A DNA stretch of 64,000 nucleotides, taken from positions 1,242,001 to 1,306,000 of the forward strand of contig NC_045141.1 in the NCBI RefSeq assembly GCF_008831285.2, read 5' to 3'. Both the position numbers and the translations under genes were made by a program. The notes under the pieces are model-generated. The model searched no databases, had not been told where the DNA came from, and was given only the letters and a program-made list of their open reading frames with translations. The DNA comes from Nymphaea colorata (Eukaryota > Streptophyta > Magnoliopsida > Nymphaeales > Nymphaeaceae). This document shows, piece after piece, positions 37,601 to 41,782 of the stretch. Position 1 is the stretch's first letter; each line of letters opens with the position of its first letter.

Positions 37601-40600
37601 AGTTCTGAATGCCATGAATAATGGTTGCACCAGAACCCAGGCAAAATATTCCAACAGCTGATATTAGAGACCAGACGAACCTTTCCTTTGAATAGCCATA
37701 GCTGCAAAAAACAAGTAATAAGAACTCAACACCACTGATGAACAACATTTGCATAGACAAGACTGAAATTTAACAGATAACCTAAAATTATAATATATTA
37801 ATAAACTTAGATCAATAGTTTAGATTATGCAGTAACTTTTTAAGGTCTTCACCTAGTACCTAGAAATGAATGCAAAGAGATTAAGATAGATGAGAACTCA
37901 CGGGTGTAAAGCATCTGGAGCACGCCTTGAGCTATTCAAACCATAAGCAAGTAGGACCTAGGAAAAAGGTCCCTCATTATCAATTAGGAACCTTCACAAG
38001 CTTATTGAAGAAAAATTTATAACACACACTAGAAGCCATAAAACAATGAGCAGTTAACTGAAATAGAATATGCAGATTAAATGTTACGGAGTCTACATAT
38101 CCAACTCAAGTAGCCTCGAATACAAATAACATTGATAAGACATCCATAAATTCCATGTAAACAGAAAAAAGAAGAACTTATGAAAAAAGAGAACCACTTG
38201 AAATGTTTACCTGGTTTGCAAAATCTGCAACAGAATGTATAACTTCAGCCAGCATAACATGGCTAGATGTTGCCAACCATACACCGAATTTCAAAGAAAA
38301 TACTAAGAAGTTGCACCATAATGCAGTTGTGACTGCCTGTTGGCTGAAGTTAAAATCCATAAGAAGACAGTACTAAATACAGATGAAAAAGGTATATGCA
38401 GCTACCAAACAACAAAATCAATGCAAAAAGTGATATGATAAAAGAACATAACTAGGCATTGGGAGTAACTGAACCATTGACTGTATTTATCGATCCATAA
38501 GTTTTTGATCTGAGAATATTCGTACTAAAGGTTTCAGACACAAAAAGATGTCAGCTGGAGCGAATATCCATAAGAACACAGCAAGAAAATGCAGATAAAA
38601 AGGTTATATGCAGCTACCAAACGCTGCAAAGCCATCCAAGTGGTGAAATGATAAATAAAAGATCTAGCCAGTGAGAGTAACTGAACCATTGACTATATTT
38701 ATCTATCCATAAGTTTTTTATCTAATTTTGTGTACTAAAGATTTCAGACACAAGGAGGACCAAAAGTTGCACAGAAGGAGGAGACTACCTAATGAGAACT
38801 AACAAGATGGATACATGGCCAGGATCGAGGGCAATGGTGAAATGATAAATAAGAGATCTAGCCAGTGAGAGTAACTGAACCATTGACTATATTTATATAT
38901 CCATAAGTTTTTTATCTAATTTTTTGTACTAAAGATTTCAGACACAAGGAGGACCAAAAGTTGCACAGAAGGAGGAGACTACCTAATGAGAACTAATAAG
39001 ATGAATACATGGCCAGGATTCGGGGCAACAAAATCTTTGTATAGGCACGGCCCTCCCTCCCAACCCCACAAACCTTCCAGTTGTCTCATTTCTTTAGTAG
39101 CCTGTGAAGTGGGCCACACTTGACTCCACAATGAGGATGTTCAGCCAGTGAAGTACTCCCAACAGTTGTTTTCCATCACCCCAATAGAAAAGGATGACAA
39201 AACCTGAACATGCAACAGTTTTCAACCACTGGACAATATATGCCCCATAATAGCTTTTCTTTCCAAGTAACCGACATAATCATTTTGCACTGCTGGGCAT
39301 AATAGAAAACCTTAACTAGATGCTCGTGCTGGCTTTGGCCCAATTCGATATGCATCAAAGGATCAAGCTAGTCCCAAAGAACCCTTTCCAACCACAACCC
39401 ACAGACCTCTTTCTTGCCAGACTAATATGTTAGCAACTTAGCATTGAAATTAAGCAAGTTTTGGTCTTTTGCTATGTTTGATGGAGTCTCTAATGAGGGT
39501 TCAAATCATCACAAATATCATTATCAGGTTTTCAACAATGAGCTTTTTCTAGGATGTTTTTTGGCAAAGTTGTTCTTGTTGAGAAAATCTCAAAAAATCA
39601 GTTGGCATTTTTTCCTAAAAATTAGGTAGAAATCAATTAAATCATAAACTAATAAGAAGATATACAAATAACCAGGTAAAATGATAAAAAATAATGTTTT
39701 AATGATGATAAATAATTCAGTTTAAGTTCAAAGATTAATCGATGACATTATAAACGTCAATAAAAAGAGAAACGAAAAAATGGGGAAAATGCATCAAAAA
39801 TGCATTAAATTAATTTTTACCTTAAAAAAATGTGTTCCCCTTTTGTCTTTCTTGTTTTACATTAATATCGTGCCTTTTTTAGGAAAAAGCACGACATCTG
39901 TGACAATGGTTCAAATCAAGGCAAGGCAAAGCTGGATCGATGTCCCTGCAAGCATAACTCGTACAAATAACTGCAAAATTATCTGAAGAAGAAATTCGTA
40001 TTGAAACTATGTTTTGTTATTTGGCCACAACAATGAATCTTCCCATGATAGCAATAAAAATGAGCTAATTCAAAGCTATTAATAGTCAACGGTTCACTGG
40101 ATGACACAGCTCCAAATGTACAGCATGTCAGGAACAAAAACGGGAAGGACTTGTCCTGAATAAAATATAACTGATAAAAGAGTAACTATAACAAGGTGTT
40201 CAAAAAATAATCAAAATAAATATCAGTACCTGTGGTCATGAACATTTGATCTTTCAATGGTCCTCGCCCTTGAGCAATAAACTGGAAATGGAAAAAAGAC
40301 GGACGAATAAGAGAATAGTTCATTGATCGTGGAAATAAAAAGTGTAAAGAGTATTAACTTTCACAGCATAAACTTCATTAAGAAAATTTATGTCAATACA
40401 TCAAGAACTGCTGCTAAGAGTTGCTGCTTTTGAACAATAAAGATCTTCACCGCTTGGCCTACAGTCAGATAACAGGTTCCACTAGATGTCATATTGGCGG
40501 ACAACCAACTAGACTAACTCAACGCAATTACACACTGTTCATCTAAATACTGGATTGCTATCCCCCCAATTTCTATAGCTAATTTATTTGCACAAACGGT

Positions 40601-41684
40601 TGGAAAAGCCACACTAATAAGAAACTACTTCCACTAAACTAGTCCGCCAGCAGTACAAAAAGAGACTGACATAAAGCGACCAAATTCGGAGGGTTAAAAA
40701 GAAACAAGTCTTGTTGGAGGCTCCGCGGATAAAAGCGACTCCGTCCTCTTTGGTAGTGAAAGTCCCTTTTCCGAAATAACAAATAATCATATACGAAAAG
40801 AGAGTGACATAAAGCGACCAAATTCGGAGGGTTCAAAAGAAACAAGTCTTGTTGGAGGCTCCGCGGATAAAAGTGACTCCGTCCTCTTTGGTAGTGAAAG
40901 TCCCTTTTCCGAAATAACAAATAATCATATACTTTTTTACTTCTGTCCGGAAGTTTTCGCTAAAAAATTTCAGGTCAAAGCGGAGATAAAATCGCGCAGG
41001 AAATCATGCACTACTTACTGTAAAAAAAAAATCAAGTCAAGGGTGATAAAATGAACTGCCAAATGGGAAGCCGTGCATTACAAACTGTTAAAAAAAAATT
41101 ATTAAATTCAAGGCAGAGATCAAATGAACCATCACACAGGAAGCCGTGCACTACAAACACTAACTTGTATGAGTTGCTCGCATAACTGCAATCGCTCTTA
41201 AAACCGTTTAGAAATCAAAACCCTAAAGAACAAGCACCAAGGGATATCAACCGACTCCAAGATGTCAGCAAGTATCAGCAACGAAGTGCAAGAGCATCGC
41301 GATTCTTTTAAGACTATTATTTGCAATCTCAGGCACACTTTGTGGGGGAGTATTATGAGCGCTACAAGATACTCTGGTGTACTCACACCGCGAAGGGCAA
41401 TTCCGGTAGAACAAATGGCAGGGCAGGACACCAAGCGCTCTGCCAAGGGAAACTGTATCCGGACGGAACGAGACGTAGCGACCTATCAGGTCGCATCTGA
41501 GATGGCAAAAGCGGAAAGGATGATCTAGATGTTCCCTGGTGAGAAGGAATGCCTCTGGAGAGGGTCGAGGGGAGGTGAAGGCGGAAGAGCGAGACGCTGA
41601 ACCGTGGCGAAGAGATTCGAAGAAGCGACGGGCGAGGCGATTGGTTTGCATCAACAGAAGGCTGAGGGACGCTTCTCTTCGCAT
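4519..41684 (-). CDS. MTPC4: Metal tolerance protein C4-like zinc/cation transporter (ZnT9 clade), 13 exons, 459 aa
   Basis: Exons in 5'-3' order: 41387-41684, 40230-40281, 38211-38343, 37902-37957, 37587-37701, 37365-37422, 37112-37230, 26971-27090, 10353-10454, 10164-10236, 5993-6060, 4724-4784, 4519-4643. Every boundary is GT-AG and all phases join, giving 1380 nt and 459 aa, close to the Arabidopsis MTPC4 length as I remember it. Residues about 118-330 form the six-helix CDF membrane domain. HSVAD (H153-D157) in TM2 and the E277-D278 pair in TM5 are at the expected metal-site positions. Other landmarks are [47 protein letters not shown] and the C-terminal VDIEAHNP, which are MTPC4/ZnT9 hallmarks. 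The arginine- and serine-rich N-terminus with few acidic residues resembles an organelle presequence; animal ZnT9 is mitochondrial, and location here is inference. The reading frame is intact, so the gene is probably functional despite giant introns full of transposons. Confidence 0.93.
4785..5992 (-). other. MTPC4 intron 11
   Basis: 1208 bp. It contains a CT/GA-rich simple repeat (5185-5222) and a short direct repeat (GAAATGTTATCTTGGTYCAAGGTGG at about 5675-5725). No mobile element or extra exon is recognised. Confidence 0.6.
5993..6060 (-). CDS. MTPC4: MTPC4 exon 11
   Basis: Sixty-eight nucleotides encode the continuation of the C-terminal domain, [19 protein letters not shown], ending ARQ. 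The acceptor is aaaacag and the donor GTATAT. It starts with the last two bases of the aspartate codon opened by exon 10. Confidence 0.92.
6225..6560. repeat. Degraded hAT-end-like sequences
   Basis: ATCACATAGACATGGG at about 6228 and CTATGCCGTATGGGTGC near 6494 resemble the CTATGTCACATAGGTAC ends and GGGTAC/GGGTGC-rich subterminal DNA of the other hATs in this window. No target duplication is visible, so the boundaries are guesses. Confidence 0.35.
7337..7460. repeat. hAT-end-like fragment
   Basis: CTAAGTCACAGGGATAC followed by GGGTAC/GGTTATGGATAC repeats resembles the left end and subterminal DNA of the local hAT family. No matching second end was found nearby. Confidence 0.35.
8049..8761. 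mobile_element. Non-autonomous hAT (MITE-like), 713 bp
   Basis: Ends CTATGTCACATAGG and CATGTGACATAG are inverted repeats, flanked by an 8-bp target duplication with one mismatch (cacttggg 8041-8048, cactaggg 8762-8769). It splits a Copia relic. The interior has no transposase; it contains GA-rich tandem units (8128-8412) and a short AT/AC microsatellite (8629-8656). Confidence 0.85.
8128..8412. repeat. Three diverged tandem units with GA tracts
   Basis: The motif CATCTAGGTA...AAATGGTAAG recurs at about 8128, 8228 and 8350, each followed by an A-rich stretch and an AGAGAGAG tract. This is an internal expansion of the MITE. Confidence 0.7.
9061..10163 (-). other. Remainder of MTPC4 intron 10
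   Basis: No coding sequence is recognised. 9060-9125 has ATATATAC simple repeats and 9650-9700 TGTGTG-rich sequence. A stretch around 9180-9300 looks promoter-like (TACATATAGAGG) and could be part of the LTR of the neighbouring Copia relic, but no second copy is visible. Confidence 0.4.
10164..10454 (-). CDS. MTPC4: MTPC4 exons 9 and 10
   Basis: Exon 9 (10353-10454, 34 codons) reads [10 protein letters not shown], then [15 protein letters not shown], ending SSDP; it finishes TM6 and begins the cytosolic C-terminal domain. Exon 10 (10164-10236, 73 nt) reads [18 protein letters not shown], ending KAEI plus the first base of an aspartate codon. The intron between them is 116 bp. A GA-rich tract (10144-10160) lies just inside the donor of intron 10. 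Confidence 0.93.
11342..13357 (+). mobile_element. hAT relic with internal deletion, truncated on the right
   Basis: The left end CTATGTAGCATAGGTAC and the leader (ACTCGGTCAAAGTTGACCGAG) match the hATs at 27347 and 30413. From about 12340 to 13357 it aligns with transposase sequence 32683-33700 (GCAGAGACTCATTTTGC onward), including the last-intron region and the start of the terminal exon. Everything between leader and mid-transposase is deleted, and several stops remain. It ends abruptly in the terminal exon at 13357, where a Gypsy LTR begins. It lies in MTPC4 intron 8, antisense to the gene. Confidence 0.75.
12340..13357 (+). pseudogene. hAT transposase relic (C-terminal half)
   Basis: Broken frames show [33 protein letters not shown] and [17 protein letters not shown], the segment before the hAT dimerisation domain. 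It is homologous to 32683-33700 but has frameshifts (near 12510 and 12770) and stops. No zinc finger or DUF659 part remains. Confidence 0.8.
13358..13556 (-). repeat. LTR of a Gypsy-type element, 199 bp
   Basis: The block starts TGTTAACG and ends CTAACA, with TG...CA termini. Just inside (13557-13600) the minus strand reads a purine-rich tract AAGGGGGGACCA preceded by GAGGACAAGG, typical of a 3' polypurine tract after a Gypsy pol C-terminus. It therefore looks like a 3' LTR in minus orientation, inserted into the hAT relic. The matching 5' LTR is not in the window. Confidence 0.6.
13557..13818 (-). other. Internal remnant next to the Gypsy LTR, left part
   Basis: Noncoding or decayed sequence. 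It includes a unit starting TGTCACCTTTTTTAAG at about 13671 that is repeated at 20025. The unit was split by the hAT MITE (13819) and the Copia (14500), and resumes at 19964. Confidence 0.55.
13819..14491. mobile_element. Non-autonomous hAT element, 673 bp
   Basis: Ends CTATGTCACACGAATAC and ACACATGTGACATAG are flanked by gtagaatg (13811-13818) and gaagaacg (14492-14499), six of eight matching. A sister unit at about 20188 shows the uninterrupted sequence (gcagaatgtatcatc). The interior retains a hAT-like leader (AAACCCTAGACTTCTCTCC, then GC-rich sequence), so it is a deletion derivative. Confidence 0.8.
14500..14965 (-). repeat. Copia 3' LTR
   Basis: In element orientation it starts TGTTAAAATATAAATCC and ends TTTCTATCA. 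It contains a (CT)n microsatellite (14554-14600) and several short diverged direct repeats (CCTAGGAGACTTC...ACAAGGATATTAAC). Its first six bases encode the last residue and stop codon of the polyprotein. Confidence 0.95.
14960..19276 (-). CDS. Copia Gag-Pol polyprotein, intact, 1438 aa
   Basis: I place the start at the ATG at 19276 (MENLSHSG); the frame is open further upstream but only from a TTG. Gag spans about 1-290 with a CCHC knuckle [14 protein letters not shown] at 273-286. The protease motif [10 protein letters not shown] has D339. A GAG-pre-integrase zinc site (HSRLGH, then CSSCGLC) and integrase core ([24 protein letters not shown]) follow. Reverse transcriptase carries [11 protein letters not shown] and YVDD at 1114-1117. 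RNase H carries [14 protein letters not shown] near 1282 and [11 protein letters not shown]. No frameshift or stop is present. The stop codon lies five bases inside the 3' LTR. All domains needed for transposition look intact. Confidence 0.95.
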   Translation of the reverse strand: MENLSHSGMSSSFLPHLITEKLNHENYLIWKRQIMPFIRSQGLFGHLDGSTKAPPISVLQEIKNEAGEVIAVHEDNNPEHAMWMRRDQSLVAYILSTLSQQVLLSVSDDCTAEELWETLADTFSQISEARIMYLKKEFQNLSKGSTSIMDYLGRIKAVADQLAASGNNISDKEKVQQTLNGLGHDYHAFITALEVLPVLPSFNELQGKLLQHEMNMKRVIERTDQGNSQNVLAMNVKFGKSHGNSNHGGRGILPTPHNQGMSPLDTSRKIPICFQCNKKGHMKAQCWFNPQNKNKGVRHDYKQGGQSSKSTAEDMQQLLMAAFSKMTIKQNEQGEWFLDSGAATHVTGNAGKLTNLSPHYGRSCIITGDGKSHPITHIGNAHIPLSSSSLSLSNVVLAPNIKKNIISISKLIDDTSSSVEFTPSSVYVKDLQTKKMFARGERQGNMYVLKECLPKDSSTFDIGLKTFSLSHNASSVPSSCHFQSKVRGPNQFLESDLWHSRLGHCGRHFIEKLVTDSLIPRSSLPLTSSVKKCSSCGLCKSHVLPFHNINQRASKPFETIFSDVWGPAPIDSMSGSRYYVLFIDSYSRFTWIYFMKHKSEVPHIFRNFYAMIQTKFSSNVVHFQCDGGGEYSSLDFIEFLREKGITRQISCPYTPQQNGVVERKHRHIVESAMSMMHDTNVPISLWTEAFHTAVYIINCLPMTLLMSKSPYFTLLGKQPDYKNLKVFGCVCYVHVDAALRNKFQDKAIQCRFVGYADEYKGFRCYDPTTKRIKTSRNVIFDEHSFDNTNEMPMTIESYDPWTSTQLFNADPVIENDVPQSEDSERAIQPSDMAQSENQEDPTQSLSHHENNNEQSNDAHRYSGLIYSRRLRDRDAHSEEDNMPHLRRSQRLRHPIHRWVSYDSLSLDFQLFMAKVGKEEEPTSFDEASKSHHWRKAMKEEMDALHECGTWEIVPRPHEKNVVGSKWVYKIKYKPDGSIERHKARLVAKGFTQQYGEDYDETFSPVIKMGTIRVIISLAVEYGWRLHQMDVKNAFLHGDLREEVYMEQPPGYTKGDSHAWVCKLRKSIYGLKQASRSWFDSFSCKIQECGFRRCPLDHSLFIYRKENIFTLLLIYVDDIVITGNSEKHIEEAKVLMMQNFKMKELGDLRFFLGVEIDRHNNRLTLTQQKYTLDLLKKSGMSDCKPVGTPSVLNQRLSAQDGELYEDPTQYRSIVGALQYLTFTRPDIIYAVNQVSQFMHAPRDTHMDAVKRILRYLKGTAGDGLVYGKSENITTGHQLMTFTDADWAGDPDQRKSISGFCIFIGRNLVSWSCRKQKAVARSSTEAEYRCMAAGTAEVTWVRHLLEDIGEKIKTSMLMCDNQSAINIAFNPVQHGRTKHIEIDQHFVRQKVEDKEIQPIYVRTDEQVADLFTKGLTKERFWFLKGKLYMVQNHAQLEGGC
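14966..14974 (-). other. Polypurine tract of the Copia
   Basis: The minus strand reads GAGGGAGGG directly before the 3' LTR TGTTAAAA. The same bases encode the penultimate residues of the polyprotein (LEGG). Confidence 0.9.
19486..19497 (-). other. Primer binding site (initiator tRNA-Met) of the Copia
   Basis: The minus strand reads TGGTATCAGAGC immediately after the 5' LTR, the standard plant Copia primer site complementary to the tRNA-iMet 3' end. Confidence 0.95.
19498..19963 (-). repeat. Copia 5' LTR
   Basis: Same length and, by eye, the same sequence as 14500-14965, including the microsatellite length. A TATA box reads TATAAATAG on the minus strand at 19658-19666. Confidence 0.95.
19658..19666 (-). 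promoter_or_regulatory. TATA box in the Copia 5' LTR
   Basis: TATAAATAG on the minus strand, followed by GAGGCCGTGCAAACC. The position within the LTR suits the U3/R boundary. Confidence 0.6.
19964..20260. repeat. Tandem unit (about 210 bp), one copy split by the hAT and Copia insertions
   Basis: The unit running TGTCACCTTTTTTAAG ... TGTGGACCACGATC ... GGTGTAATATGAGCA occurs at 13671-13818 continued at 19964-20010, and again at 20025-20240. The second copy has a 25-bp segment (TAGTGAATCGGCAATTGC region) missing from the first. Confidence 0.75.
20261..21780. other. Intron 8 stretch without a recognised gene
   Basis: It contains several moderately long minus-strand open frames (20531-20749, 20877-21230, 21346-21657) with no recognisable domain or motif. 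It may be the decayed interior of the Gypsy-like element whose LTR is at 13358, but no RT, integrase or protease motif can be read. Confidence 0.35.
21804..22097. repeat. Tandem duplication, 147-bp period
   Basis: Two units start CAATTCCACGGCTCTTAACC at 21804 and 21951 and differ at only a few positions (GGTTTTTTGGG against GGCTTTTTGGG). Confidence 0.85.
22652..22949 (+). repeat. 5' LTR of the small LTR element
   Basis: It shares with 26335-26649 the blocks TTGGGAACGGATC, TTTGGATCCAGATC, GTCTATTTAAGTGG, GGGCTGGGTGAAGATTAATG and TAGTTTACCGCAGGGA, with substitutions and small indels. GTCTATTTAAG may be the promoter. Confidence 0.75.
22953..22964 (+). other. Primer binding site of the small LTR element
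   Basis: TGGTATCAAAGC, one mismatch from the usual TGGTATCAGAGC, three bases after the 5' LTR. Confidence 0.75.
22999..23298 (+). pseudogene. Possible gag remnant of the small LTR element
   Basis: A 99-codon frame just after the primer site encodes a hydrophilic, helix-prone peptide ([19 protein letters not shown]). Position and composition suit a gag N-terminus, but no gag domain can be recognised. It stops before the palindrome. Confidence 0.4.
23384..24889. repeat. 1.5-kb foldback: two 723-bp inverted arms around a 60-bp spacer
   Basis: Left arm 23384-24106 and right arm 24167-24889 are reverse complements of exactly equal length; the parts I compared differ at only a few positions (for example GTACAAGTGG/GCACAAGTGG). 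The outer end reads AAAATACACCTTAAATG. Each arm contains smaller palindromes (23736-23907 and 23975-24060 in the left arm) and four GGTTATAAAC repeats. No coding sequence, transposase or clear target duplication was found. It lies in MTPC4 intron 8, so the pre-mRNA could fold into a long hairpin. Confidence 0.95.
23975..24060. repeat. 86-bp sub-palindrome inside the left arm
   Basis: Arms of 38 bp (23975-24012 and 24023-24060), with about one mismatch, surround a 10-bp loop TGGTAATGGA. The stem ends are TGAATGAGAGTTAACTAATC and the stem base is TTTGGGGCG/CGCCCCAAA. The right arm carries the mirror copy. Confidence 0.9.
25405..25992. mobile_element. Diverged non-autonomous hAT element, 588 bp
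   Basis: The left end CAAAGTCACACAGACGC and right end GCACCTATGTGACATAG match as inverted repeats at about 12 of 17 positions. The flanks ccctacac (25397-25404) and ccctgtgc (25993-26000) are an 8-bp target duplication separated only by three transitions. GGGTGC-rich subterminal DNA (25460-25585) is typical of the family here. Confidence 0.6.
26335..26649 (+). repeat. 3' LTR of the small LTR element
   Basis: Diverged partner of 22652-22949. Purine-rich DNA (26085-26200) lies some way upstream. Confidence 0.75.
26692..26735. repeat. GA/GT-rich microsatellite
   Basis: AGAGAAAGAGAGAGAGTGTGTGTG run followed by GGGGAAAGAGAGAG, near the donor of MTPC4 intron 8. Confidence 0.8.
26971..27090 (-). 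CDS. MTPC4: MTPC4 exon 8 (TM5-TM6), isolated between two giant introns
   Basis: This exon is 120 nt, exactly 40 codons, starting DSAAVTG and ending NLLGM. The acceptor is ctcag at 27091-27095 and the donor GTATGC at 26965-26970. With the last residue of exon 7 it forms the TM5 E-D site; the family usually has a glycine where this protein has S279. The exon lies 10,021 bp from exon 7 and 16,516 bp from exon 9, and both introns are packed with mobile elements. Confidence 0.93.
27360..27382. repeat. Subterminal hairpin of the outer hAT
   Basis: GTACTGCTCC/GGAGCAGTAC, 10-bp perfect arms with a 3-bp loop, 13 bp from the left end. The inner hAT has a hairpin at the same place with a different sequence (30424-30451). 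Confidence 0.85.
28494..30412 (+). pseudogene. Decayed hAT transposase of the outer element
   Basis: Fragments in order: a BED-finger remnant ([13 protein letters not shown], 28620-28670), a region matching the DUF659 part (29030-29340), [19 protein letters not shown] (29415-29470), and [14 protein letters not shown] near 30030. Frameshifts and stops occur throughout. The coding sequence is split at 30412, and its continuation (CGAGCAGAAGAATTAGTT) is at 34038. Confidence 0.85.
30424..30530. repeat. Subterminal GGTACC-rich region with two hairpins, inner hAT
   Basis: A 12-bp-arm hairpin (GGGTACGCCTCC/GGAGGCGTACCC, 30424-30451) is followed by a run of overlapping GGTACC motifs and a second inverted repeat GTTGACCGTACC/GGTACGGTCAAC. 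Such subterminal arrays are the known kind of transposase-binding region in hAT elements; binding here is inference. Confidence 0.75.
31544..32041 (+). CDS. hAT transposase N-terminal part with BED zinc finger (frame ends prematurely)
   Basis: 165 codons from ATGGCTGATAAAGG. A serine/threonine-rich leader is followed by a BED-type finger: [23 protein letters not shown], then [13 protein letters not shown], with the C-x2-C, H and final C in place. A lysine-rich segment follows (KKSSSKSSV, then [11 protein letters not shown], a possible nuclear signal). Compared with the outer copy, one base is missing around 31998, shifting the frame so that it stops at 32041. The rest of the transposase continues in the next entry in another frame. 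Confidence 0.8.
   Translation: MADKGKEILPPTGSGNVESSSGSVNTATIEKDNPSQPLWRYVKKLSKGPGGGGNVTFSCKFCDMMFTGSYPRCKAHLLHISGVGIRPCPKVTNEEIKIFKKEQDAAETKKSSSKSSVSVPLYATEGGEDPSKKRKTLAQAFNNMGRAEMDRRMEGSFLQVHFLLM
32077..33384 (+). CDS. hAT transposase DUF659/catalytic part (separate frame)
   Basis: 435 codons from the first ATG, though the true frame joins the BED exon upstream. DUF659 features are [29 protein letters not shown] and LITDNAPVC. The RNase-H-like core continues with [18 protein letters not shown] and [28 protein letters not shown] and [15 protein letters not shown] precede the C-terminal part. The frame ends with TGA where the relic at 12.4 kb has TCA, so the dimerisation domain ([18 protein letters not shown] region, 33415-33480) lies beyond a stop. 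With the upstream frameshift and a TGA at 32059-32061, this copy should not make a full transposase. Confidence 0.8.
   Translation: MANCSLSGYVPPSSEKLRTVILAEEKANIEKLLEKKKFSWIQYGVSIVNDGWTDIQRRPLINFIAYSLDGPIFLKCVDAFREYKDVEYLKGLFIEVIKEVGEDNVVQLITDNAPVCQRAGMNLASDPKYSHIFWTPSVAHNINLALKSICNPSKDDPNAGFLCSWIEELEHDVRNIRNFVVNQNNALAIFNRHSDLKLLKVAETRFASIIVMIKRIIKQVKHALTLMVTDNDWEFYRNDDIVKAQEIKKYILEDEWWDKVTYFLQFTEPIWQMRREVDKEGPMLHKVYDMWDNMIEKIQNIIFRHEKKNVALDDSEFFDHVHRILVRRWNKSNNPLHCMAHSLNPKYYGQTWLAGGIGRVPPNRDPEISKNREICLGRLYSDSHRLKIINNEFASFCGGRNDSIQAAMARDEEDPGNWWLCFGASTPNLQQLALK
33625..33778 (+). CDS. hAT transposase terminal exon
   Basis: The acceptor is ttgcag at 33619-33624. The open sequence continues [20 protein letters not shown], then [13 protein letters not shown], and ends at TGA 33776-33778. 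Equivalent exons are present in the outer copy (34214-34361) and the 11.3-kb relic (13266-13357), which supports a conserved last intron. Confidence 0.7.
34583..35006 (+). repeat. Dispersed AT-rich repeat family member
   Basis: It begins GTTGTCGCAAATATTCTGAGG and continues TTTTGGCAAAGTTACTTTTCTTG. Related copies start at about 921, 36127 and 39507, with the order TTGTCACAAAT, GAGGTTTTTCTC, GGTAAAGTTATTCC, then AAAAATTAAAAA-rich DNA. It is noncoding and its class is unknown. Confidence 0.6.
35007..36120 (+). pseudogene. Ty3/Gypsy relic: LTR end, primer site and integrase fragment
   Basis: An LTR end TTTCAACA (35349-35356) is followed by a primer site TGGTATTAGAGC (35357-35368). From about 35500, broken frames read [11 protein letters not shown], then [10 protein letters not shown] and [11 protein letters not shown] (integrase core entry), ELFRLQG-like and [15 protein letters not shown], and [17 protein letters not shown], then [12 protein letters not shown] (integrase C-terminus). 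Protease, RT and RNase H are deleted. It lies in MTPC4 intron 7, antisense to the gene. Confidence 0.75.
36121..37111. other. Right part of MTPC4 intron 7
   Basis: It contains a dispersed-repeat copy (36127-36370), a stretch shared with the left duplicate, and an hAT-end-like TATGTCACATGGGTGCGGGG at 36735 that also occurs at 1508. No coding sequence is seen up to exon 7. Confidence 0.6.
37112..40281 (-). CDS. MTPC4: MTPC4 exons 2-7
   Basis: Exon 2 (40230-40281) encodes [16 protein letters not shown], leading into the membrane domain. Exon 3 (38211-38343) holds TM1 and TM2 with HSVAD. Exon 4 (37902-37957) gives [18 protein letters not shown]. Exon 5 (37587-37701) gives [12 protein letters not shown] and TM3. 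Exon 6 (37365-37422) starts TM4. Exon 7 (37112-37230) completes TM4 and gives [16 protein letters not shown]. Introns 3-6 are short (134-253 bp); introns 1 and 2 are 1105 and 1886 bp and carry tandem repeats. Phases are 1, 2, 0, 2, 0, 1, 0 at the successive junctions from exon 1 to exon 7, all consistent. Confidence 0.93.
38456..39025. repeat. Tandem repeat in MTPC4 intron 2 (about 194-bp period)
   Basis: GATCTAGCCAGTGAGAGTAA starts units at 38661 and 38855, which are nearly identical through ATACATGGCCAGGAT. A shorter, more diverged unit begins near 38464 (GAGTAACTGAACCATTGACT). Confidence 0.85.
39505..39900 (+). repeat. Dispersed AT-rich repeat family member in intron 2
   Basis: CACAAATATCATTATCAGG, then TTTTTTGGCAAAGTTG and A-rich DNA follow the same order as the copies at 34583 and 36127. 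The neighbouring 39030-39440 stretch has no recognisable feature. Confidence 0.5.
40662..40932. repeat. 138-bp tandem duplication in MTPC4 intron 1
   Basis: Units begin TGACATAAAGCGACCAAATT at 40667 and 40805 and differ at very few positions. The period is a multiple of three, so both copies stay open in one minus-strand frame; I regard this as coincidence because the region is bounded by spliced exons. Confidence 0.9.
41387..41684 (-). CDS. MTPC4: MTPC4 exon 1 (start codon and N-terminal leader)
   Basis: The start is the ATG at 41684, the first ATG in this frame after the TATA-like box and preceded only by a TTG at 41729. The exon encodes residues 1-99 and ends CGG T at a GTGAGT donor (41381-41386), in phase 1, which exactly matches exon 2. 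The peptide starts [11 protein letters not shown] and contains [11 protein letters not shown]. It is basic and serine-rich, and poorly conserved in the family, so it is the least certain part of the model. A second in-frame ATG at codon 12 is an alternative start. Confidence 0.75.
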
Positions 41685-41773
41685 GCTCAGCTTCACTCCC
41701 GAGCACCAATGGACGCCCAAGGGAAACAACGGCGAGGGGGTGGGGGAGGGGAAAAGAGTTGAGCGGACGCTCC

Positions 41774-41782
41774 CTATTTATT
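41774..41782 (-). promoter_or_regulatory. TATA-like box of the MTPC4 gene
   Basis: On the minus strand the sequence reads AATAAATAG, about 90 bp upstream of the ATG at 41684. This would place the transcription start near 41745 with a leader of about 60 nt. The neighbouring DNA (41550-41760) is GC-rich, as expected for a proximal promoter and leader. Confidence 0.55.

Noticed and set aside
40639-40920. 93-codon minus-strand frame with an internal repeat
   Set aside because: It lies in intron 1 and is open only because the 138-bp tandem unit is a multiple of three; phase-matched exons flank it.
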